From NCBI GenBank assembly GCA_029555385.1, contig JAKPSH010000260.1:1-42843 (forward strand): DNA of 42,843 bases. The letters run 5' to 3'. Shown one piece after another: positions 1-9,137 of this stretch. Position numbers and translations under genes: made by a program. The notes under the pieces were generated by a model, which ran no database searches, was not told the DNA's origin, and was given only the letters and a program-made list of their open reading frames with translations. Positions within the stretch are counted from its first letter, which is position 1. Each line of letters starts with the position of its first letter. The stretch comes from Pseudomonadota bacterium. Its GTDB lineage: Bacteria; Bdellovibrionota_C; UBA2361; SZUA-149.

Positions 1-60
1 GTCCCAGTTCGGACTATCCCCAGCCACACCTTGGCCCCAAAATGCAACGATTCTTCCGCC

Positions 61-120
61 TAGCAGGTCGACTGCCTCAATTTTATGCCTTCTCTGGGAT
101 TCTTTTTCAGCGACCTGCTA
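61..120. repeat. Inverted repeat, 10-bp perfect arms
   Basis: TAGCAGGTCG at 61-70 is matched perfectly by its reverse complement CGACCTGCTA at 111-120, with a 40-bp spacer. It lies in a gene-free stretch directly before the 88-bp dispersed repeat. It could be the ends of a small insertion or a long-loop hairpin; no function is evident. Confidence 0.5.
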
Positions 121-127
121 GCCACAA

Positions 128-215
128 AATAAGCGAATAAATCGGCTGCAGTGGAAATTTCCCCTGAAAGTCGTTGAATGGCGCATATTTTTGGCATCAC
201 CCGGGTGAACGCTGA
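128..215 (+). repeat. 88-bp dispersed repeat, copy 1
   Basis: This stretch aligns without gaps to 42455-42542 in the same orientation, with 76 of 88 positions identical by eye. The last 48 bases differ at only one position, while the variable positions cluster at about 141-166. It contains the perfect palindrome CACCCGGGTG. Short reading frames cross it, but neither strand shows a convincing gene. It is probably a dispersed non-coding repeat of this genome. Confidence 0.75.
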
Positions 216-296
216 AGTCGCGCATGGGCGGTGGAGAGTTTGACGCTCCCGTGCGCTGAAGGCGCGCCGCCGCACATCTTTCAGAACAGATCAAAA

Positions 297-407
297 ACCC
301 GGCACAATCCTTTGCTAACCACAGCGCGTCGCCCGCATTGATTCGTCGTCATTGGTCTGGACCACTGGGCGGGCGACAGCGAAGGGAGGCAAAGGGTTGT
401 GCCGGGT
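297..407. repeat. 111-bp imperfect palindrome (MITE-like or hairpin)
   Basis: Outer arms 297-315 and 389-407 pair at 18 of 19 positions (the exception is a G/T-type mismatch). Inner arms 328-336 (GTCGCCCGC) and 369-377 (GCGGGCGAC) pair perfectly. The whole would fold into one long hairpin on either strand. No reading frame of note lies inside. It resembles small inverted-repeat elements of bacterial intergenic regions. Apart from this, the 61-120 inverted repeat and the 128-215 repeat, 1-605 shows nothing recognisable. Confidence 0.6.
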
Positions 408-605
408 AAAAAAGACCACATCTTCAGCACCCGGCAGCATCGCTCTGGGCGAAGCCAATGGACCACCGCCGAGGCAAAATTTGTTCGCTTATTTCAGGGC
501 TAGAGCAGTTTGACGTAACGTGTCACTTCTCGTTATTTGCGCGCAATACAATGGGCTCAAATTACCGGAGTACGCTGCCTCATTTTTCAGGCAAGCAAAA
601 GTTAT

Positions 606-2420
606 TTACCAAGGCCGGAACAGAATTTGATGCGCATAAAGCATCTCTTTAATCGCTTGAATTCCGCCCTCCAAGTCTTCAGGTTCGTTCAAATGCAGGT
701 CGCATACAAGATCTGTAGTGACTTCTGGGCCGAACCAAACTGATTTGACCCGTTCCTCCCCGACCAATTCGCCAATTAATTCCAAATCCTGCTGCGCCAA
801 ATCAGCGGCAGAGACAACCAGCAGCAGCCCGGCATTAAGCATAAGATTGGCCAGTTCCGCGAGACGGCGGATATGCTCCCGTCCTGTATTCTGCAGCCCT
901 TCAAGATCAGCGTCCAAACCGTGCAAGATATTGCCAATACCCAGAAAATAAACAACCCGGCCCTCAGCAAAGAGCTGCGCTTCCAACGCCTTGCCCAGAC
1001 GCTTACGGTCAACTTGCCGCTCCCCCGTAATGAGCACCAACGTTGGCCGCTGACTATACTTCTCGGCACGATCTTCTGGCGCAATTAAACTCTCAATCCA
1101 TTTTGTGTTGCGCCTCAGCGTACGTTCCCGTGCTTCCGTATGTTCATCCTTCAAGGCCTCGCGGATGATGCCGCCGCCCGCGATACGAAACCCATCAACA
1201 ATCACAAACCGGCTGGTCTGCGACAATTCTGCGGCAGAATCGCACGCTATGGCCTTATTCAACTGAATTATACATTCAGCAACTTGATTGCGCTCAACCA
1301 TGGAAGCGCTGTTATGCGAGCTGAGGTCGCTCGCGTCAATTACTTTAATAATCTGCTCCAGACGGGCTGGAACCTTAGCCGTGCCGAGTTTGAATAAATA
1401 AGATTTGTTCTTTAGAAAAGCATCGGCACCCAACCAAAACAAGCTTACCCTGAGGCGGGTAGTAATCTGTGGACGGCTCTCTCCTGCCACAACAGCAAGC
1501 TCGCCGCGCGCAACATACACCTGTTCTGTTAAGGTGAACCCGCACGCTTCCCCCGCTCCCTGCTCTTGCCGCGGATGCCCGTTGAAACACTCAAGACTGG
1601 ATACCGTGCTTTTCTTCGCCGACGGATAAAAGATGATTTCATCACCTGCGCGCAGGCGCCCCGAATCAATCGTTCCAGCGACGATCCGCCGCGTATCGTC
1701 AAACTTAGTGAATTTGTAAACATCCTGGACAAACATACGAAAACAGCGGCTGCGTTCAGGACCGTCGGGAGAAAGTGCGTCTAGCTCCTCAAGCAGCGTT
1801 CTCCCTCCATACCAACCCATTTTTGCGGAACGCGCCGCAATGCCATCGCCAAGCAAACCACTCGCAGGAATGAAACACCGCGGCTTAATCTCAATCGCCT
1901 CCAGGAATTTGCGGTATTCGGCGACAACATCCGCGAAAGCTTTCTCCGAATACCCCTCCAGATCCATCTTATTGACCAGCACAATCACATCACGAACCCC
2001 GAGCATCGACAGCATATAGCCATGCCGCCTGGAATTCTCCTGCACGCCCTCGTTGACATCAATTACCAGCACCGCTGCCTGCGCTTGCGCTGCACCGGTC
2101 ACCATATTCTTCAAAAATTCAATGTGCCCTGGCGCATCAAGTATTAAATAGTTTCGTCTTGCTGTCCGAAAGAAAATGCGCGCAGCATCAATTGTGATGC
2201 CCTGCGACTGCTCGTCAGCTAGGGCATCGAGCAAGAATGCATACTCGAACTGTTTGCCTGTTTGTTGACACTTTTCCTTTATTTGCTCAAGCTTGCCGTG
2301 TGGCAAAGAATCCGTATCGGCCAGCAGCCGTCCGACAACGGTACTTTTCCCGTGATCCACATGCCCTACGACAACAAGTTTTAGCTGTTCCTGTCCTTCC
2401 GGCCTTAATGCGCCTTCCAT
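606..2420 (-). CDS. cysN: Sulfate adenylyltransferase large subunit (CysN) with degenerate APS-kinase domain
   Basis: This is the GTP-hydrolysing subunit of ATP sulfurylase. With CysD it makes adenosine 5'-phosphosulfate (APS) from sulfate and ATP in the cytoplasm. The 604-residue protein has an EF-Tu-like GTPase domain with P-loop GHVDHGKST (19-27), DAPGH (95-99) and NKMD (150-153), followed by beta-barrel domains to about residue 440. The last 154 residues resemble APS kinase as in NodQ/CysNC fusions ([16 protein letters not shown] is kinase-like). However, its P-loop site reads GERQVDRKR (about 467-475) in place of a Gly-rich GKST loop, and the usual DGDNVR motif is GIGNILHG. That domain therefore looks unable to bind ATP. 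A separate intact CysC is encoded upstream. The gene is last in the cysC-cysD-cysN run, 21 bases after cysD. Identity is firm; loss of kinase activity is inferred. Confidence 0.93.
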   Translation of the reverse strand: MEGALRPEGQEQLKLVVVGHVDHGKSTVVGRLLADTDSLPHGKLEQIKEKCQQTGKQFEYAFLLDALADEQSQGITIDAARIFFRTARRNYLILDAPGHIEFLKNMVTGAAQAQAAVLVIDVNEGVQENSRRHGYMLSMLGVRDVIVLVNKMDLEGYSEKAFADVVAEYRKFLEAIEIKPRCFIPASGLLGDGIAARSAKMGWYGGRTLLEELDALSPDGPERSRCFRMFVQDVYKFTKFDDTRRIVAGTIDSGRLRAGDEIIFYPSAKKSTVSSLECFNGHPRQEQGAGEACGFTLTEQVYVARGELAVVAGESRPQITTRLRVSLFWLGADAFLKNKSYLFKLGTAKVPARLEQIIKVIDASDLSSHNSASMVERNQVAECIIQLNKAIACDSAAELSQTSRFVIVDGFRIAGGGIIREALKDEHTEARERTLRRNTKWIESLIAPEDRAEKYSQRPTLVLITGERQVDRKRLGKALEAQLFAEGRVVYFLGIGNILHGLDADLEGLQNTGREHIRRLAELANLMLNAGLLLVVSAADLAQQDLELIGELVGEERVKSVWFGPEVTTDLVCDLHLNEPEDLEGGIQAIKEMLYAHQILFRPW

Positions 2421-2441
2421 CTTGCCTATACCCCTTTATGC

Positions 2442-3323
2442 TCACATGTAGCCGTCTCTGCGCAGTCTCTCCAAACCACCGCCGCCGTCTTTGTCTTGAG
2501 CCCGGCCGGCCCGCTCCGCCACTTTAGAAAATTTTCCGGAGTGCAATTCTGCAACTATCTGCTCCGGGTTCCTTGCTTCCGATTGAACGCGCAACGTACA
2601 GTTCGCACAGCCGATAGAACGATAGCGCGAGCCATCGCCATGATTATAGTACAAACCAACTGTCGGTATTCTCTCGCGCGTTATATATTCCCAAATATTC
2701 AGCTCGGTCCAGTCCAACAGTGGATGCACCCTGACATGAGTCCCTGGAGCAAAATCAGTATTGAACTGATTCCAAAATTCCGGCGGCTGAATACCGACAT
2801 CCCAAATATTCTCTATGCTTCGCGGTGAAAAATACCGCTCCTTAGAGCGGCTGCCTTCCTCATCCGCCCGCAGCCCAACGATGACGCCTTCGAACGCTTC
2901 GCCGCTGGTATCAACAATGTAATCTCCTGCCTCATGGCAGAATCTATAACGCTTTCCCTTGCCGTTAATCGCTTCCGCAAGTGGTTTGGTCTTTAGCAGC
3001 GAACAACAGGTAATCCGATCGACATTACCGTCCGGAAATGTCTGCCGGCTCTTAATCGCATCCTCGTTCGTCGCATAACGCAAATCAAGTTTCCATTCTT
3101 TTGCCAGGCGGTCACGATAAGTAATCATCTCTGGAATCTTAAAGGTCGTATCAATATGCAGCAGCGGAAATGGAACATGGCCAAAAAACGCCTTGCGCGT
3201 CAGCCATAAGAGTACCGTGCTGTCTTTGCCGATCGACCAAAGCATGCACAAATGCTTGAAGCTGTGATATGCCTCACGAATAATATGCACACTGTTGTGT
3301 TCCAGCTTCGACAATTCGTCCAT
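2442..3323 (-). CDS. cysD: Sulfate adenylyltransferase small subunit (CysD)
   Basis: This is the catalytic adenylyltransferase subunit of ATP sulfurylase, partner of CysN. It belongs to the PAPS-reductase/N-type ATP pyrophosphatase fold, and the PP-loop SIGKDST is at residues 30-36. The chosen ATG at 3323 gives 293 residues beginning MDELSKLEHN, the usual start of the family. It is preceded by a strong AAGGAGG ribosome-binding site (complement of 3331-3337). The open frame extends 28 codons further upstream, but that part does not look like the family. The gene lies 29 bases after cysC and just before cysN, so the three are probably one operon. Confidence 0.95.
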   Translation of the reverse strand: MDELSKLEHNSVHIIREAYHSFKHLCMLWSIGKDSTVLLWLTRKAFFGHVPFPLLHIDTTFKIPEMITYRDRLAKEWKLDLRYATNEDAIKSRQTFPDGNVDRITCCSLLKTKPLAEAINGKGKRYRFCHEAGDYIVDTSGEAFEGVIVGLRADEEGSRSKERYFSPRSIENIWDVGIQPPEFWNQFNTDFAPGTHVRVHPLLDWTELNIWEYITRERIPTVGLYYNHGDGSRYRSIGCANCTLRVQSEARNPEQIVAELHSGKFSKVAERAGRAQDKDGGGGLERLRRDGYM

Positions 3324-3352
3324 CGCAACGCCTCCTTCAAAAATTGTGGCTT

Positions 3353-3910
3353 TTACTTCCCAGCCAAACCGCGACCGGACAGATACTCTTTTAGCCGGTC
3401 CAAGCACTCGTCCACGGACTCGTCCGCCGTTCGCAGAGTGACCTCCGCAGCGGACGGCGGCTCATATACATCATCAACTCCGGTGAATCCTGTAATTTCT
3501 CCTTGCCGCGCTTTTTTATACAATCCCTTAACGTCACGGCGTTCACACTCCGCAAGAGTCGCCTCAACATAAACCTCGATGAAATTGCAGCACATCGAGC
3601 GCACATCGTTGCGCGACTCCGCATACGGCGAAACGAAAGAACAAACCACTGCAATACCGTTTCGCTCGAGTCTTTGCGCGAGAAAGCCGATCCGCTTTAA
3701 ATGCATGTTGCGCTCGTCTCTGCTGAAGCCGGTCTGCGGAAATACCGAACGCACCTCGTCCCCATCAAGATGCTCAACTTTGGCCCCTAACGAGTTAAGC
3801 CAATAAGTCATAGCGCGCGCTAATGTACTTTTCCCAGAACTCGGCAGCCCGGTGAACCACATCACAAAAGGTTTACACAAAGTGTTGTCGTGAATTAAGG
3901 CTTCTGACAT
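3353..3910 (-). CDS. cysC: Adenylylsulfate kinase (CysC)
   Basis: This cytoplasmic enzyme phosphorylates APS to PAPS. The 185-residue protein from ATG 3910 has an intact P-loop GLPSSGKST (21-29), the LDGDEVR motif, a SRDERNMHLKRIG segment and SFVSPY carrying the family serine. The C-terminal EITGFTGVDDVYEPP segment is also typical. A TTG at 3943 would add 11 residues; neither start has a strong ribosome-binding site, and ATG is preferred. It is first in the sulfate-activation operon. Because the kinase-like tail of the neighbouring CysN is decayed, this is the only apparently functional APS kinase here. PAPS could serve assimilation or sulfation; no reductase or sulfotransferase is in the window. 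Confidence 0.93.
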   Translation of the reverse strand: MSEALIHDNTLCKPFVMWFTGLPSSGKSTLARAMTYWLNSLGAKVEHLDGDEVRSVFPQTGFSRDERNMHLKRIGFLAQRLERNGIAVVCSFVSPYAESRNDVRSMCCNFIEVYVEATLAECERRDVKGLYKKARQGEITGFTGVDDVYEPPSAAEVTLRTADESVDECLDRLKEYLSGRGLAGK

Positions 3911-4264
3911 AATCGCTCGCTCGCTGTTATCTATTCCACGCAAAAGCCCCTAGTCTTTACAATGATTTACTATCCGGACAACTAACCGAAACTGAAACAT
4001 CACGAACTAGAAACATGTGTTGGCGAAAAAACTTCGCGCTGCTCAGGATACAGTAACGATAACACCGGCGCTTGCCCAGAGCCGTCACTCGAGTTTTTTT
4101 ATGCGCGGGCGGAAGACACCGCATACAGGGCGAACTTGCTCGCTATCTAACATTCCTGCATTATCTTTGTCGGCATTCCGTTGGCCGAGTGAAGTTGATT
4201 ATGCAACTCTGTCCAGTGTTAACCAGAATCCTCTTTTGGCTGTGTCCGCAACAGTTTGTTGAAC
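3911..4264. other. Divergent intergenic region between cysC and the GT-C gene
   Basis: About 350 bases separate two diverging genes, so promoters for both are expected here. I see no convincing sigma-54 site, riboswitch, strong hairpin or clear ribosome-binding site for the plus-strand gene. Confidence 0.35.
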
Positions 4265-6025
4265 ATGCACGAAACTCAGATCAAGTATTCGAGTTTGTCG
4301 AGTCTTTTTCCCGAACAGCTTCTGCTCGTTCTTCTGCTGACCATCTTATTACTCGCTGGGATCGACTGGGAACTTCCGGCGCACGAGCGCTATGCGCTGT
4401 TGCAGAATGGTTATGTGCTCAGCGAGCAAGACCGCCGCTTGCTGCAATCTGTCAGCGAGTCGCATTACCAAAAGCTCGACCATGTGGAGAAAGAACAAGT
4501 TCAAAAGCTCCTCACCGCCAGCGAAAAAAACGAACCAGCGGAGAAAAACGAGCGCAGTTGGTTTTTCTCAGTTGAGCAGCAAATCGCCAAGTATCGTGCA
4601 TTTATCAATGGCAGCGGCGCCGTAGACGAACGTAAGGGCTTCAGTGCATTAGCCCGGATCAACCCCTCAGCCTTCGATTTTGATCCCAAACGCTATATCT
4701 ACGGCGGAAGCTATTTGTATCCTCTTGGAGCAGTGTTGTTCCTTCTTGAAACTTCGGGGTTACTTGTGATCACTAATGACATTGCTGCCTATCTGGAACA
4801 CCCGTACGACATGGCAGCGCTCTATATCGCAGGACGAATGTTCAGCGTCCTGAGCTTTGCCGGCGCTCTCTGGGTTCTCGGCCTGCTAGGAAATCGCTTG
4901 CAGGGACGAATTACCGGATTCGGAGCGATGGCAGTATTCGGACTCTCGACATTGATTTTAAATTACGCTGTAACGACTAAACCTCATATTTATGCGGCAT
5001 TCTTCGGACTTCTAGCCGTCTACTTCCTCATCCGCTATAACGAAGAACAAAAACAGCGCTGTTTATTAGTGAGCGCAGCTGCGGCCGGATGGGCTTTCGG
5101 CGCTTCTTTTGCGGCCGGAGCGCTGGCGCTGTTGTATCCCTTCTTGCTGTTCCAGCGCCGCAAGCTTCAGCCCGGCATCAAACAAGTCTTGGCCGCATGG
5201 ATCATAATGCTTCTTGTGTTTCTTGCGACGAATCCGTTCGTTGTATTTTCTTGGGACCGCTTCTTGCTCAATCTAAACATTCACTCGGGTTCGCAAGGAT
5301 ACGGTTACGGTGTAGCGGATTTGCGCAAACTGTTCATCTACTGGCTGAAGATTGTCAACAAGGGGTACTGTTTTCCTGTTTCCGTTCTAGGCCTTGCTGG
5401 ACTAAGCCTGGCAATACTCAGGGAACATGCTTGGCGGCAGCGTTTGGCGATTGTCACTGTCGTGCTCCTATGTTTGCTGGGAATGACGCTCGGAAACATG
5501 CGCATCTCTATTTTCGCGGGAGCACTTTTCTCCCTTTTCATCGGCTATGGCTGGAATGGGTTTATTCGTGCCGTGCCGTTTGCGCCGGCATGGCGCGGCG
5601 CAGCCGCGGGCGTTCTCTTTGTGCCAAGTCTTTTTTTTGCCGGACTGTTCTTCCGGGACATCATCTGGGATAAGCACTGGGTCGCGCCAACACGCGACTG
5701 GATTAAGCGCACTGCTTTCGACAAGACGAAAACAATCGGCGTGCTTGACGGCCCGACTCCCGTACATATGCCGCCTTTTCCGTTCTGGCAGTCTCAGCTT
5801 GTCGATCTAACAGCGTTTTCCGGTAAGGAAGAACCGCCGGATTATGTAATCGTCGGCAATTACGATAAGGAAAAGCAATATTGGCAAAGGCACCCGTTGC
5901 GCGCCTACTATGTCTTGGATGCTGTTTTGGGCTACCGCCCAAGTTACGATTGGCTGCTCAAGTGGCGGGTAAGAAGTCAATCGCGGATCTCTGCTTGGGC
6001 TTATCGCCGCGCTTCAAACAAGTAA
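4265..6025 (+). CDS. Multi-spanning membrane protein, probable GT-C (PMT/ArnT-like) glycosyltransferase
   Basis: The protein has about 586 residues. It starts with a membrane segment at about 10-35 (LLLVLLLTILLLAG), then an exposed loop rich in charged residues to about 110, then many hydrophobic segments to about residue 480, and a soluble C-terminal tail. This layout, with the acidic loop after the first membrane segment and a RYIYGGSYLYPLG segment before the second, is that of lipid-linked-sugar-dependent GT-C transferases. Assignment rests on architecture, not on a diagnostic motif. The ATG at 4265 is chosen; TTG codons at 4256 and 4259 are alternatives and none has a good ribosome-binding site. 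The aminotransferase gene follows 7 bases later, suggesting co-transcription in surface-polymer synthesis. Confidence 0.6.
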   Translation: MHETQIKYSSLSSLFPEQLLLVLLLTILLLAGIDWELPAHERYALLQNGYVLSEQDRRLLQSVSESHYQKLDHVEKEQVQKLLTASEKNEPAEKNERSWFFSVEQQIAKYRAFINGSGAVDERKGFSALARINPSAFDFDPKRYIYGGSYLYPLGAVLFLLETSGLLVITNDIAAYLEHPYDMAALYIAGRMFSVLSFAGALWVLGLLGNRLQGRITGFGAMAVFGLSTLILNYAVTTKPHIYAAFFGLLAVYFLIRYNEEQKQRCLLVSAAAAGWAFGASFAAGALALLYPFLLFQRRKLQPGIKQVLAAWIIMLLVFLATNPFVVFSWDRFLLNLNIHSGSQGYGYGVADLRKLFIYWLKIVNKGYCFPVSVLGLAGLSLAILREHAWRQRLAIVTVVLLCLLGMTLGNMRISIFAGALFSLFIGYGWNGFIRAVPFAPAWRGAAAGVLFVPSLFFAGLFFRDIIWDKHWVAPTRDWIKRTAFDKTKTIGVLDGPTPVHMPPFPFWQSQLVDLTAFSGKEEPPDYVIVGNYDKEKQYWQRHPLRAYYVLDAVLGYRPSYDWLLKWRVRSQSRISAWAYRRASNK

Positions 6026-6032
6026 CAAGCTT

Positions 6033-7190
6033 ATGCATTCGTCAAACGGCGTTTTTATCCCGGTTTATCCCAGCTTGAGGCCCACCGAACTTTTCGCCGC
6101 CCCCTCCGAGCACTGGAAACATGTATTTCCCTTTAACCGCAGTTCAGGTCTCTGGACCTTTAGCGGGCGTGTCGCGCTCCATGCCGGCATCCAACGCCTT
6201 GGGCTTCCTCCGCAAAGCACCATTCTTTTTCCATCGTATTTCGAAGGCGCAGAAATCAACACTTTGTTAGCATCCGGATTTAAGCTGCGCTTTTACCACG
6301 TTGATCGCAACTTCCATGCAGCGCTCGAGGACATCGAAAAACGCCTCGACGACGATATTTCCGCCTTGTACATCATTCACTATTTCGGCATCCCACAGCG
6401 GCTTGCGCCAATCCTGGCACTGTGCCGGAGACATGGAATCGCGCTCATTGAAGACTGCGCACTGAGTCTGTTCAGCAGTGATCACGACATTCCGCTTGGC
6501 GCAAGCGGCGACATGGCGTTGTTCTCGGTGTATAAGACTTTGCCTGTGCCGCATGGCGGCTTTCTCGTATCCAAGATGGGCTTCCCTAACGTCGCGCTGC
6601 ACAAGCCACCATCACGCTCAACGTTTTTTCAAACAGCGGATTTGCTGGTTCAGCACATTAAGACGCAGGCTCCCGGACGCATGCTTCTTGAGCGGCTCTG
6701 GACAACGACCGAGAACCTGCGCCGCACCTTAGCCAAGACGACCGTTGTCTCCGGCAGCACTGAGTGGGATCCACGGCTGCTGTGCTACTCTGCCTCGCCT
6801 ATTGTCGGCAGGCTGATCCAGGCAGTGAAACCGGCAGAGATTGTCCGCCGCCGGCGCAACAATTTCACCTTTCTGCTTTCGATGCTTGCTGACACTGGTG
6901 CCCCGGCGATCACCGAACTTTCACAAGGGGTTTGTCCGCTGTTTTTCCCGCTCCTCGTTAACGAACGTGCGCAGTTTCGCCAGGCCTTATCCGCACGTGG
7001 AATCGGCAGCGTTAGCTTTTGGAGCAAGAACCATAGCGCCTGCCCAGAACCGTTTGTCAGCGCGGCAGCCCGATGGCGGCAGCAACTGGTCGAAATCCCG
7101 ATTCATCAGCAACTGCACGAGGAGCACATGGAGCGTATCGGCCATACTTGCGCCGAACTTCTCAACAAACCTTGCTACCGAACAACCTGA
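6033..7190 (+). CDS. DegT/DnrJ/EryC1-type PLP aminotransferase-like protein
   Basis: The 385-residue protein has the fold-type-I features of sugar aminotransferases that act on nucleotide-linked keto-sugars. These include a central LIEDCALSLFSS segment with cofactor-binding Asp141, and FSVYKTLPVPHGG, where Lys168 would form the Schiff base with PLP. An early GRVALHAGIQRLGL helix matches the position where the family places its phosphate-binding turn. The exact substrate cannot be read from sequence. It follows the GT-C gene by 7 bases. Its 3' end overlaps the convergent acyltransferase gene by 16 bases. It may instead be one of the DegT-like proteins of exopolysaccharide clusters whose substrate is unknown. 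Confidence 0.78.
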   Translation: MHSSNGVFIPVYPSLRPTELFAAPSEHWKHVFPFNRSSGLWTFSGRVALHAGIQRLGLPPQSTILFPSYFEGAEINTLLASGFKLRFYHVDRNFHAALEDIEKRLDDDISALYIIHYFGIPQRLAPILALCRRHGIALIEDCALSLFSSDHDIPLGASGDMALFSVYKTLPVPHGGFLVSKMGFPNVALHKPPSRSTFFQTADLLVQHIKTQAPGRMLLERLWTTTENLRRTLAKTTVVSGSTEWDPRLLCYSASPIVGRLIQAVKPAEIVRRRRNNFTFLLSMLADTGAPAITELSQGVCPLFFPLLVNERAQFRQALSARGIGSVSFWSKNHSACPEPFVSAAARWRQQLVEIPIHQQLHEEHMERIGHTCAELLNKPCYRTT

Positions 7191-8353
7191 GGATCTCCCG
7201 AGATTCGATATTTAATCCGCCGGGCAACCGGCGCCGCTTTCATGATCAGCGCATGCAGCATCCGGCCTTTAACAGTAGGACGTATTATATATTGATTTGA
7301 GTGCTCCAGCACCCGATCGGTCCACATCCTTTTCCACTCCATAGACGGACCGAGAAAATCAAACTTGTGCGCGCCAATTAATGCCAAATCCTTGAGCACA
7401 TGCTGCATCAGCAACAGTCCAGGAGAACACTTGCGATATCGCTCATCGTAGGCCACTTTCGGAATGTAATAGCAGCCATTCATTAACAGCCCAAAGTGCA
7501 TCGCCACCGGCGCATCGTTAAGCAACAGTGCGTAAATACGCAAGTACCGCAGCTTAGCCGCCGCTTGTGCAACCGCTGTATAGAAAGCAACGAGCCGGGG
7601 ACTTGCGGCAATTGCCGAGCCGCGGCGGCCTTTCCAGCCGCTTGCTTCCAATTCAAAAAACTCAGCCAGCACCTGCGGCTCCGCTGATTCCCAGACGCCT
7701 AGTCTCAAGCGCCCTTCGCGCTCGAGCTTATTTTCTTTGCTGCGCAAGCGGTGCCGCGAACCTCGGAATTGACTAGGGCAATAACGATACAGATCGTCCA
7801 CTGTCGACAGCGGCAAATAAGGACTTCTTCGCGTAGGCCAACTGGCCGTCAGCCATCCATCCGAGGCCGCAAAATACTGAAGCTCCTGAAACGCTCCACG
7901 ACTCGGAACATCAAGAGCTTCAATCACCTCCCAACAATCATCAGCACGCAGTACGTGCCAAGCCGCTAATGTTGTTTCTCTTCTATCCCTAACAGCATGC
8001 ACCAGATCGCACCGGCAAGAATGAATACCCGACATACTGCGCAGAGCTCGGGCTGGCAGGCCGTGGAAAACACTGTTTGCTTGAACCAGCGGCAGGATTC
8101 CTCGCAGCGCACCATCGCGGCGCACCGAAAGCAGACGCAACGTACGCCCCTCACAAAACGCTTTTGCGAAAGCTAAAAAAAACTCAGGCTGGTAAAACGG
8201 CTCGCGACAGGCATCCTCTGCCGCCAGACTTCTCCACTCAGGTTCAAGCTGCCGCAAATCAGAGCAGGTTACGCGGCTCAGATCCCCTACCCAGCTGCGC
8301 CGCTCCCCATCAGGCCCGTAGGCTATTTCCTGCCGTAATACTTGGACGCTCAC
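7175..8353 (-). CDS. CelD/BcsL-type GNAT acyltransferase
   Basis: The 392-residue cytoplasmic protein resembles the Acetyltransf_6 group (CelD/BcsL, FemAB-like double-GNAT fold), common in exopolysaccharide and cellulose clusters. The SGWKGRRGSAIA segment, the block PVAMHFGLLMNGCYYIPKVAYDE and SPGLLLMQHVLKDL followed by KFDFLGPSMEWKRMW are characteristic of the C-terminal acyltransferase half. The start is GTG at 8353, 1 base before the stop of the DUF2334-like gene, so translation is probably coupled. It is the last gene of a three-gene minus-strand operon with another FemAB-like protein. Acyl donor and acceptor are unknown; addition of an acyl or aminoacyl group to a cell-surface polymer precursor is the likely role. 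Confidence 0.75.
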   Translation of the reverse strand: MSVQVLRQEIAYGPDGERRSWVGDLSRVTCSDLRQLEPEWRSLAAEDACREPFYQPEFFLAFAKAFCEGRTLRLLSVRRDGALRGILPLVQANSVFHGLPARALRSMSGIHSCRCDLVHAVRDRRETTLAAWHVLRADDCWEVIEALDVPSRGAFQELQYFAASDGWLTASWPTRRSPYLPLSTVDDLYRYCPSQFRGSRHRLRSKENKLEREGRLRLGVWESAEPQVLAEFFELEASGWKGRRGSAIAASPRLVAFYTAVAQAAAKLRYLRIYALLLNDAPVAMHFGLLMNGCYYIPKVAYDERYRKCSPGLLLMQHVLKDLALIGAHKFDFLGPSMEWKRMWTDRVLEHSNQYIIRPTVKGRMLHALIMKAAPVARRIKYRISGDPQVVR

Positions 8354-8354
8354 A

Positions 8355-9137
8355 TTATCCCTCTCGGATCAGCGCCGTCTGGGTCTGCACCCAAGACTTT
8401 TCTTGACGCGGAGCCGATGCCGCTCGGCAGCCGTGATACAGCAGACTGAATCCGGCGTTAACCGCCCGGCGCAAAGCAGTATCGCGCAAGTTTTCTACTT
8501 CTGTTGAAAAACTGCTGAAGCGCAGGGGCTGATTGACAAATTCTTCTATCTTCCTCATCTCCTCCCCAGATACCCGGTTAGTATGAAGCAGTATGGTAAT
8601 CACGCCACAAGGCATGAGCCGCGGCCTCCAAAATTGCTGCGGCACAAACACCAGCCCCCGCTCAATAAAAGGATATAATCCGGCTCCATCCGACACAGCT
8701 TTAAAACCGCAAGACTTGAGTGCACGCAGAGTATTTCTGTCGTAACTGTGATGTGGCGCAACCCAATACTCCGCCAAGATTCCCTGGTCCCGCAGCAGCC
8801 GCTGACCGGCGGTTATGCGGCGCAGCTGCTCTTCATAGCTTAACGTCGCAAACTCGGAAAACTTAAGCCGCGGTCCTTTGTTGATTGGCATCAATAGATG
8901 CTGATAGCCATGCTGGCCAAAATCGGCAGCCTGTTCGCTCTGCAGTAATCGCATCCTGTCCCAGAATTCCGGATGCGCCTTTTCCGGAGCTAGGCGCTGA
9001 TCGCGGTTGTCCGGCACTATACCGAGCAGCGGCTTTACCCCGCTGCGCTGAAACAAACGCATCAACGTCCAAAAACTTTCCCAATTCATAGTCGGAGCAA
9101 CATCGTCGATGCGAAACAAATAACGAGCGCGATTCAC
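8355..9137 (-). CDS. DUF2334-like polysaccharide deacetylase family protein
   Basis: The 260-residue protein begins with YLFRIDDVAPTMNW, the beta-strand plus Asp-Asp motif that in carbohydrate-esterase-4 and DUF2334 proteins starts the metal site. Further matches are PLLGIVPDN, DFGQHGYQHLL (the usual H-x3-5-H metal motif) and WVAPHHSYDRNTLRALKSCGF, which resembles the family's catalytic-arginine/proline region. It has no obvious signal peptide, so it may act in the cytoplasm on a precursor. The GTG start at 9137 overlaps the FemAB-like stop by 4 bases (GTGA). Removal of N-acetyl groups from a polysaccharide or lipid-linked sugar is the best guess. Confidence 0.75.
   Translation of the reverse strand: MNRARYLFRIDDVAPTMNWESFWTLMRLFQRSGVKPLLGIVPDNRDQRLAPEKAHPEFWDRMRLLQSEQAADFGQHGYQHLLMPINKGPRLKFSEFATLSYEEQLRRITAGQRLLRDQGILAEYWVAPHHSYDRNTLRALKSCGFKAVSDGAGLYPFIERGLVFVPQQFWRPRLMPCGVITILLHTNRVSGEEMRKIEEFVNQPLRFSSFSTEVENLRDTALRRAVNAGFSLLYHGCRAASAPRQEKSWVQTQTALIREG

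Noticed and set aside
60..275. A 71-codon minus-strand frame across the first 88-bp repeat
   Set aside because: The same frame in the second copy diverges in its residues without pattern, so the repeat does not look protein-coding.
4072..4575. A 167-codon plus-strand frame overlapping the start of the GT-C-like gene
   Set aside because: More than half overlaps the better-supported gene in another frame and the translation resembles no known protein.
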